DNA of 64,000 bases from positions 29,456,501 to 29,520,500 of the forward strand of contig NC_079879.1 in the NCBI RefSeq assembly GCF_029227915.1. The letters are read 5' to 3'. The position numbers were made by a program, and so were the translations under genes. Source of the DNA: Hydractinia symbiolongicarpus. Its lineage: Eukaryota > Cnidaria > Hydrozoa > Anthoathecata > Hydractiniidae. Shown piece by piece: positions 59,471 to 64,000 of this stretch. How positions within the stretch are numbered: the stretch's first letter is position 1; each line of letters opens with the position of its first letter. Below the pieces are notes generated by a model that was given only the letters and a program-made list of their open reading frames with translations, had not been told where the DNA came from and searched no databases.

Positions 59471-62400
59471 ATTAGACGCTGAATAAAAAAAGTTTAATCG
59501 CCGGCAAACGAAAACCTGCGATTTCCCGTAAATCCCGGACTCGGCCCTTATAGTCAAAAGTATACAAAGAAAGTACCCAGGGAGTAAACTCATTTCCAGA
59601 ACGATTTTTTAAATTATTTTTTCACCACTAAAACGCATGAGACTTGAATTTTTTAGAAATGTTTTCATTTTTGATGAGACGCTTAATGAAAGTGGTTTAA
59701 TCGCCGGCAAACTAAAATCCGCGATTTCCCGTAAATCCTGGACTCGACCCGTATAGTCAAAAGTATACAAAGAAAGTACCCAGGGAGTAAACTCATTTCC
59801 CAAAGGATTTTTTAAATTATTTTTTAACCACTGAAACGCATGAGACTTGTAGTTTTTAAAAATGTTTTCATTTTTGATGAGGCGCTGAATAAAAGAAGTT
59901 TAATCACCGGCAAACGAAAACCCGCGATTTCCCGTAAATCCCGCCTTGGCCCGTATAGTCAAAAGTATACAAAGAATGTACCCAGGGAGTAAAGTCATTT
60001 CCCGAACGATTTTTTAAATTATTTTTTCACCACTAAAACGCATGGACTTGTAGTTTTCAAAAATGTTTTTATTTTTGATGAGACGCTGAATAAAAGAAGT
60101 TTAATCGCCGGCAAACGAAAACCTGCGATTTCCCGTAAATCCCGGACTCGGCCCGTATAGTGAAAAGTATACCAAGAAAGTACCCAGGGAGTAAACTCAT
60201 TTCCAGAACGATTTTTTAAATTATTTTTTCACCACTAAAACGCATGAGACTTGAAGTTTTCAAAAATGTTTTAATTTTTGATGAGACGCTGAATATAAGA
60301 AGTTTAATCGCCGGCAAACAAAAACCCGCGATTTCCCGTACATCCCGGACTCGGCCCGTATAGTCAAAAGTATACAAGGAAAGTACCCAGTGAGTAAACT
60401 TATTTCCCGAACGAATTTTTAAATTATTTTTTCACCACTAAAACGCATGAGACTTGTAGTTTTTAAAATTGTTTTCATTTTTGATGAGACGCTGAATAAA
60501 AGAAGTTTAATCGCCGGCAATCAAAAACTTGCGATTTCCCGTATATCCCGGACTCGGCCCGTATAGTCCAAAGTATACAAAGAAAGTACCCAGGGAGTAA
60601 ACTCATTTCCCGAACGATTTTTTAAATTATTTTTTCACCACTAAAACGCATGAGACTTGTAGTTTTTAAAAATGTTTTCATTTTTGATGAAACATTTAAT
60701 GAAAGAGGTTTAATCGCCGGCAAACGAAATCCCGCGATTTCCCGTAAACCACGGGCTTGGCCCGTATAGTCGAATGTATACAAAGAAAGTACCCAGGGAG
60801 TAAACTCATTTCCCAAACGATTTTTTAATTTTTTTTTTTACCACTAAAACGCATGAGACTTGTAGTTTTCAAAAATGTTTTCATTTTTGATGAGAAGCTT
60901 GATGAAAGAATTTTAATCGCCGGCAAACGAAAACCCGCGATTTCCCGTAAATCCCGGGCTTGGCCCGTATAGTCGAATGTATACAAAGAAAGTACCCTGT
61001 GAGTAAACTCATTTCCCGAACGATTTTTTAAATTATTTTTTCACCACTAAAACGGATGAGACTTGTAGTTTTCAGAAATGTTTTCATTTTTGATGAGACG
61101 CTTAATGAAAGCGGTTTAATCGCCGGCAAACGAAAACCCGCGATTTCCCGTAAATCCTGGTCTTAGCCCGTATAGTCGAATGTATACAAAGAAAGTACCC
61201 TGCGAGTAAACCCATTTCCAAAACGATTTTTTAAATTATCTTTTCACCACTAAAACGCATGAGACTTGTAGTTTTCAAAAATGTTTTCATTTTTGATGAG
61301 ACGCTGAATAAAAGAGGTTTAATCGCCGGCAAACGAAATCCCGCGATTTCCCGTAAATCCCGGGCTTGGCCCGTATAGTCGAATGTATACAAAGAAAGTA
61401 CCCAGGGAGTAAACTCATTTCCCGAACGATTTTTTAATTTTTTTTTTTACCACTAAAACGCATGGACTTGTAGTTTTCAAAAATGTTTTTATTTTTGATT
61501 AGACGCTGAATAAAAAAAGTTTAATCGCCGGCAAACGAAAACCTGCGATTTCCCGTAAATCCCGGACTCGGCCCTTATAGTCAAAAGTATACAAAGAAAG
61601 TACCCAGGGAGTAAACTCATTTCCAGAACGATTTTTTAAATTATTTTTTCACCACTAAAACGCATGAGACTTGAATTTTTTAAAAATGTTTTCATTTTTG
61701 ATGAGACGCTTAATGAAAGTGGTTTAATCGCCGGCAAACTAAAATCCGCGATTTCCCGTAAATCCTGGACTCGGCCCGTATAGTCAAAAGTATACAAAGA
61801 AAGTACCCAGGGAGTAAACTCATTTCCCGAACGATTTTTTAAATTATTTTTTCAGCACTAAAACGCATGAGACTTGTAGTTTTTAAAAATGTTTTCATTT
61901 TTGATGAGGCGCTGAATAAAAGAAGTTTAATCACCGGCAAACGAAAACCCGCGAATTCCCGTAAATCCCGCCATGGCCCGTATAGTCAAAAGTATACAAA
62001 GAATGTACCCAGGGAGTAAACTCATTTCCCGAACGATTTTTTAAATTATTTTTTCACCACTAAAACGCATGGACTTGTAGTTTTCAAAAATGTTTTTATT
62101 TTTGATGAGACGCTGAATAAAAGAAGTTTAATCGCCGGCAAACGAAAACCTGCGATTTCCCGTAAATCCCGGACTCGGCCCGTATAGTCAAAAGTATACA
62201 AAGAAAGTACCCAGGGAGTAAACTCATTTCCAGAACGATTTTTTAAATTATTTTTTCACCACTAAAACGCATGAGACTTGAAGTTTTCAAAAATGTTTTC
62301 ATTTTTGATGAGACGCTGAATATAAGAAGTTTAATCGCCGGCAAACAAAAACCCGCGATTTCCCGTAAATCCCGGACTCGGCCCGTATAGTCAAAAGTAT

Positions 62401-64000
62401 ACAAGGAAAGTACCCAGTGAGTAAACTTATTTCCCGAACGATTTTTTAAATTATTTTTTCACCACTAAAACGCATGAGACTTGTAGTTTTTAAAATTGTT
62501 TTCATTTTTGATGAGACGCTGAATAAAAGAAGTTTAATCGCCGGCAACCAAAAACCTGCGATTTCCCGTAAATCCCGGACTCGGCCCGTATAGTCCAAAG
62601 TATACAAAGAAAGTACCCAGGGAGTAAACTCATTTCCCGAACGATTTTTTAAATTATTTTTTCACCACTAAAACGCATGAGACTTGTAGTTTTTAAAAAT
62701 GTTTTCATTTTTGATGAAACATTTAATGAAAGAGGTTTAATCGCCGGCAAACGAAATCCCGCGATTTCCCGTAAATCCCGGGCTTGGCCCGTATAGTCGA
62801 ATGTATACAAAGAAAGTACCCAGGGAGTAAACTCATTTCCCGAACGATTTTTTAATTTTTTTTTTTACCACTAAAACGCATGAGACTTGTAGTTTTCAAA
62901 AATGTTTTCATTTTTGATGAGAAGCTTGATGAAAGAATTTTAATCGCCGGCAAACGAAAACCCGCGATTTCCCGTAAATCCCGGGCTTGGCTCGTATAGT
63001 CAAAAGTATACCAAGAAAGTACCCAGGGAGTAAACTCATTTCCCGAACGATTTTTTAAATTATTTTTTCACCACTAAAACGCATGGACTTGTAGTTTTCA
63101 AAAATGTTTTTATTTTTGATTAGACGCTGAATAAAAGAAGTTTAATCGCCGGCAAACGAAAACCCGCGATTTCCCGTAAATCCCGGTCTTAGCCCGTATA
63201 GTCGAATGTATACAAAGAAAGTACCCTGCGAGTAAACCCATTTCCAAAACGATTTTTTAAATTATCTTTTCACCACTAAAACGCATGAGACTTGTAGTTT
63301 TCAAAAATGTTTTCATTTTTGATGAGACGCTGAATAAAAGAAGTTTAATCGCCGGCAAACAAAAATCCGCGATTTCCCGTAAATCCCGGACTCGGCCCTT
63401 ATAGTCAAAAGTATACAAAGAAAGTACCCAGGGAGTAAACTCTTTTCCAGAACGATTTTTTAAATTATTTTTTCACCACTAAAACGCATGAGACTGGAAT
63501 TTTTTAGAAATGTTTTCATTTTTGATGAGACGCTTAATGAAAGTGGTTTAATCGCCGGCAAACTAAAATCCGCGATTTCCCGTAAATCCTGGACTCGGCC
63601 CGTATAGTCAAAAGTATACAAAGAAAGTACCCAGGGAGTAAACTCATTTCCCGAAGGATTTTTTAAATTATTTTTTAACCACTAAAACGCATGAGACTTT
63701 TAGTTTTTAAAAATGTTTTCATTTTTGATGAGACGCTGAATAAAAGAAGTTTAATCACCGGCAAACGAAAACCCGCGATTTCCCGTAAATCCTGCCTTGG
63801 CCCGTATAGTCAAAAGTATACAAAGAATGTACCCAGGGAGTAAACTCATTTCCCAAACGATTTTTTAAATTATTTTTTCACCACTAAAACGCATGGACTT
63901 GTAGTTTTCAAAAATGTTTTTATTTTTGATGAGACGCTGAATAAAAGAAGTTTAATCGCCGGCAAACAAAAACCTGCGATTTCCCGTAAATCCCGGACTC
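59471..64000 (-). repeat. 9/10-monomer HOR series, running off the right edge
   Basis: GATTAGACGCTGAATAAAAA at 59,470 and 61,497 is 2,027 bp apart (10 monomers). The ATTTTTTAGAAATG/ATTTTTTAAAAATG monomer with AAAGTGGTTTAATC recurs near 59,648, 61,676 and 63,497 (10 then 9 monomers). Within it lie GATGAGGCGCTG (59,876; 61,902), GATGAAACATTTAATG (60,686; 62,713), GAGAAGCTTGATG (60,892; 62,921) and CCCTGCGAGTAAACC (61,198; 63,224). These are the complements of forward-arm markers at 25.1, 24.3, 24.1 and 23.8 kb, in mirrored order. The array continues past 64,000. Confidence 0.8.

Larger units (their letters stand above)
45619..64000 (-). repeat. Satellite array, same monomer, reverse-orientation arm
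   Basis: About 91 monomers of the same family run head to tail, all on the - strand: the anchor reads AGTAAACTCATTTCCC and the core reads GCCGGCAAACGAAAACC on the + strand. Subtypes are the same as in the forward arm, including rare ones such as GATGAGGCGCTG (59,876; 61,902) and GATGAAACATTTAATG (60,686; 62,713). They lie in an order that mirrors the forward arm. No gene or other element interrupts it, and it continues past the right edge. Confidence 0.98.

Noticed and set aside
462-60816. Many open reading frames of 61-126 codons on both strands, with very similar predicted peptides
   Set aside because: They start and stop at fixed monomer positions (usually the ATG of GGGAAATGAG or an upstream one, ending at TAA in the A-rich tail). 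They repeat with the monomer on whichever strand it reads. 203 is not a multiple of 3, so frames do not continue between monomers. Longer ones arise only where a substitution or indel removes the stop. There is no ribosome-binding or splice context, domain or codon signature.
1-64000. CRISPR array
   Set aside because: Repetition is continuous at about 203 bp, with no short repeat alternating with unique spacers and no cas-like gene.
1-64000. tRNA or rRNA genes, or a Pol III internal promoter within the monomer
   Set aside because: No cloverleaf-compatible arms or A/B box pair could be recognised. The short stems present (9 bp A/T dyad and 5 bp GC stem) are simple hairpins.
1-64000. Telomeric or subtelomeric simple repeat
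   Set aside because: No short G-rich telomere-type units occur. The only tandem period is about 203 bp and its multiples.

Overview
This 64 kb window is satellite DNA from end to end. One monomer of about 203 bp (common length variants 202 and 203) is repeated head to tail roughly 315 times. I see no gene, RNA gene, transposon, CRISPR array or unique-sequence island. The monomer is bipartite: a CpG-rich core of about 50 bp (about 64% G+C) sits in about 150 bp of AT-rich DNA (about 29% G+C) with phased A and T tracts and a short perfect dyad. This is the architecture of eukaryotic centromeric, pericentromeric or other constitutive heterochromatin. I do not recognise the satellite family and cannot name the species. 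Open reading frames of 61-126 codons recur on both strands, but they are by-products of the repeat.

Layout. From 1 to about 45,620 all monomers read on the + strand (about 225 copies). At 45,619-45,620 orientation flips, with at most 2 bp of microhomology, and all monomers from there to 64,000 read on the - strand (about 91 copies). The array is arranged in nested higher-order repeats (HORs) that I could follow by diagnostic substitutions. They include a 29-monomer unit (5,882 bp; 1-9,779), 8- and 11-monomer units (10.2-16.2 kb), a 15-monomer unit (16.2-about 21.4 kb), 2- and 3-monomer tandem duplications (17.6-23.5 kb), a 36-monomer unit of 7,296 bp present twice (23,507-37,943), 7-monomer units (27.7-30.4, 37.3-39.7 and 46.8-49.6 kb), and 3-, 5-, 6-, 9/10- and 22-monomer spacings elsewhere. 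HOR copies differ at only a handful of positions per several kb, so amplification was recent. Size differences between copies are nearly always whole monomers, as expected for in-register unequal exchange.

The most striking large-scale signal is that the - strand arm is a mirror image of the + strand arm. Rare variants that occur in one order from 23.8 to 29.7 kb recur on the opposite strand in reversed order from 51.6 to 63.2 kb. Close to the flip, 43.4-44.87 kb is repeated in inverted form at 45.62-47.66 kb. The window is therefore best read as a large, partly remodelled inverted duplication of a HOR array, with an unpaired spacer of about 748 bp (44,872-45,619) at its hinge.

Between copies, variable sites fall conspicuously at CpG dinucleotides as TpG or CpA, which suggests germline methylation and deamination. 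HOR boundaries below were placed by eye from shared variants and are good to tens of bases unless stated. An alignment dot plot would refine them, and the inversion and longest HORs should be checked against long reads because arrays of this kind are prone to misassembly.
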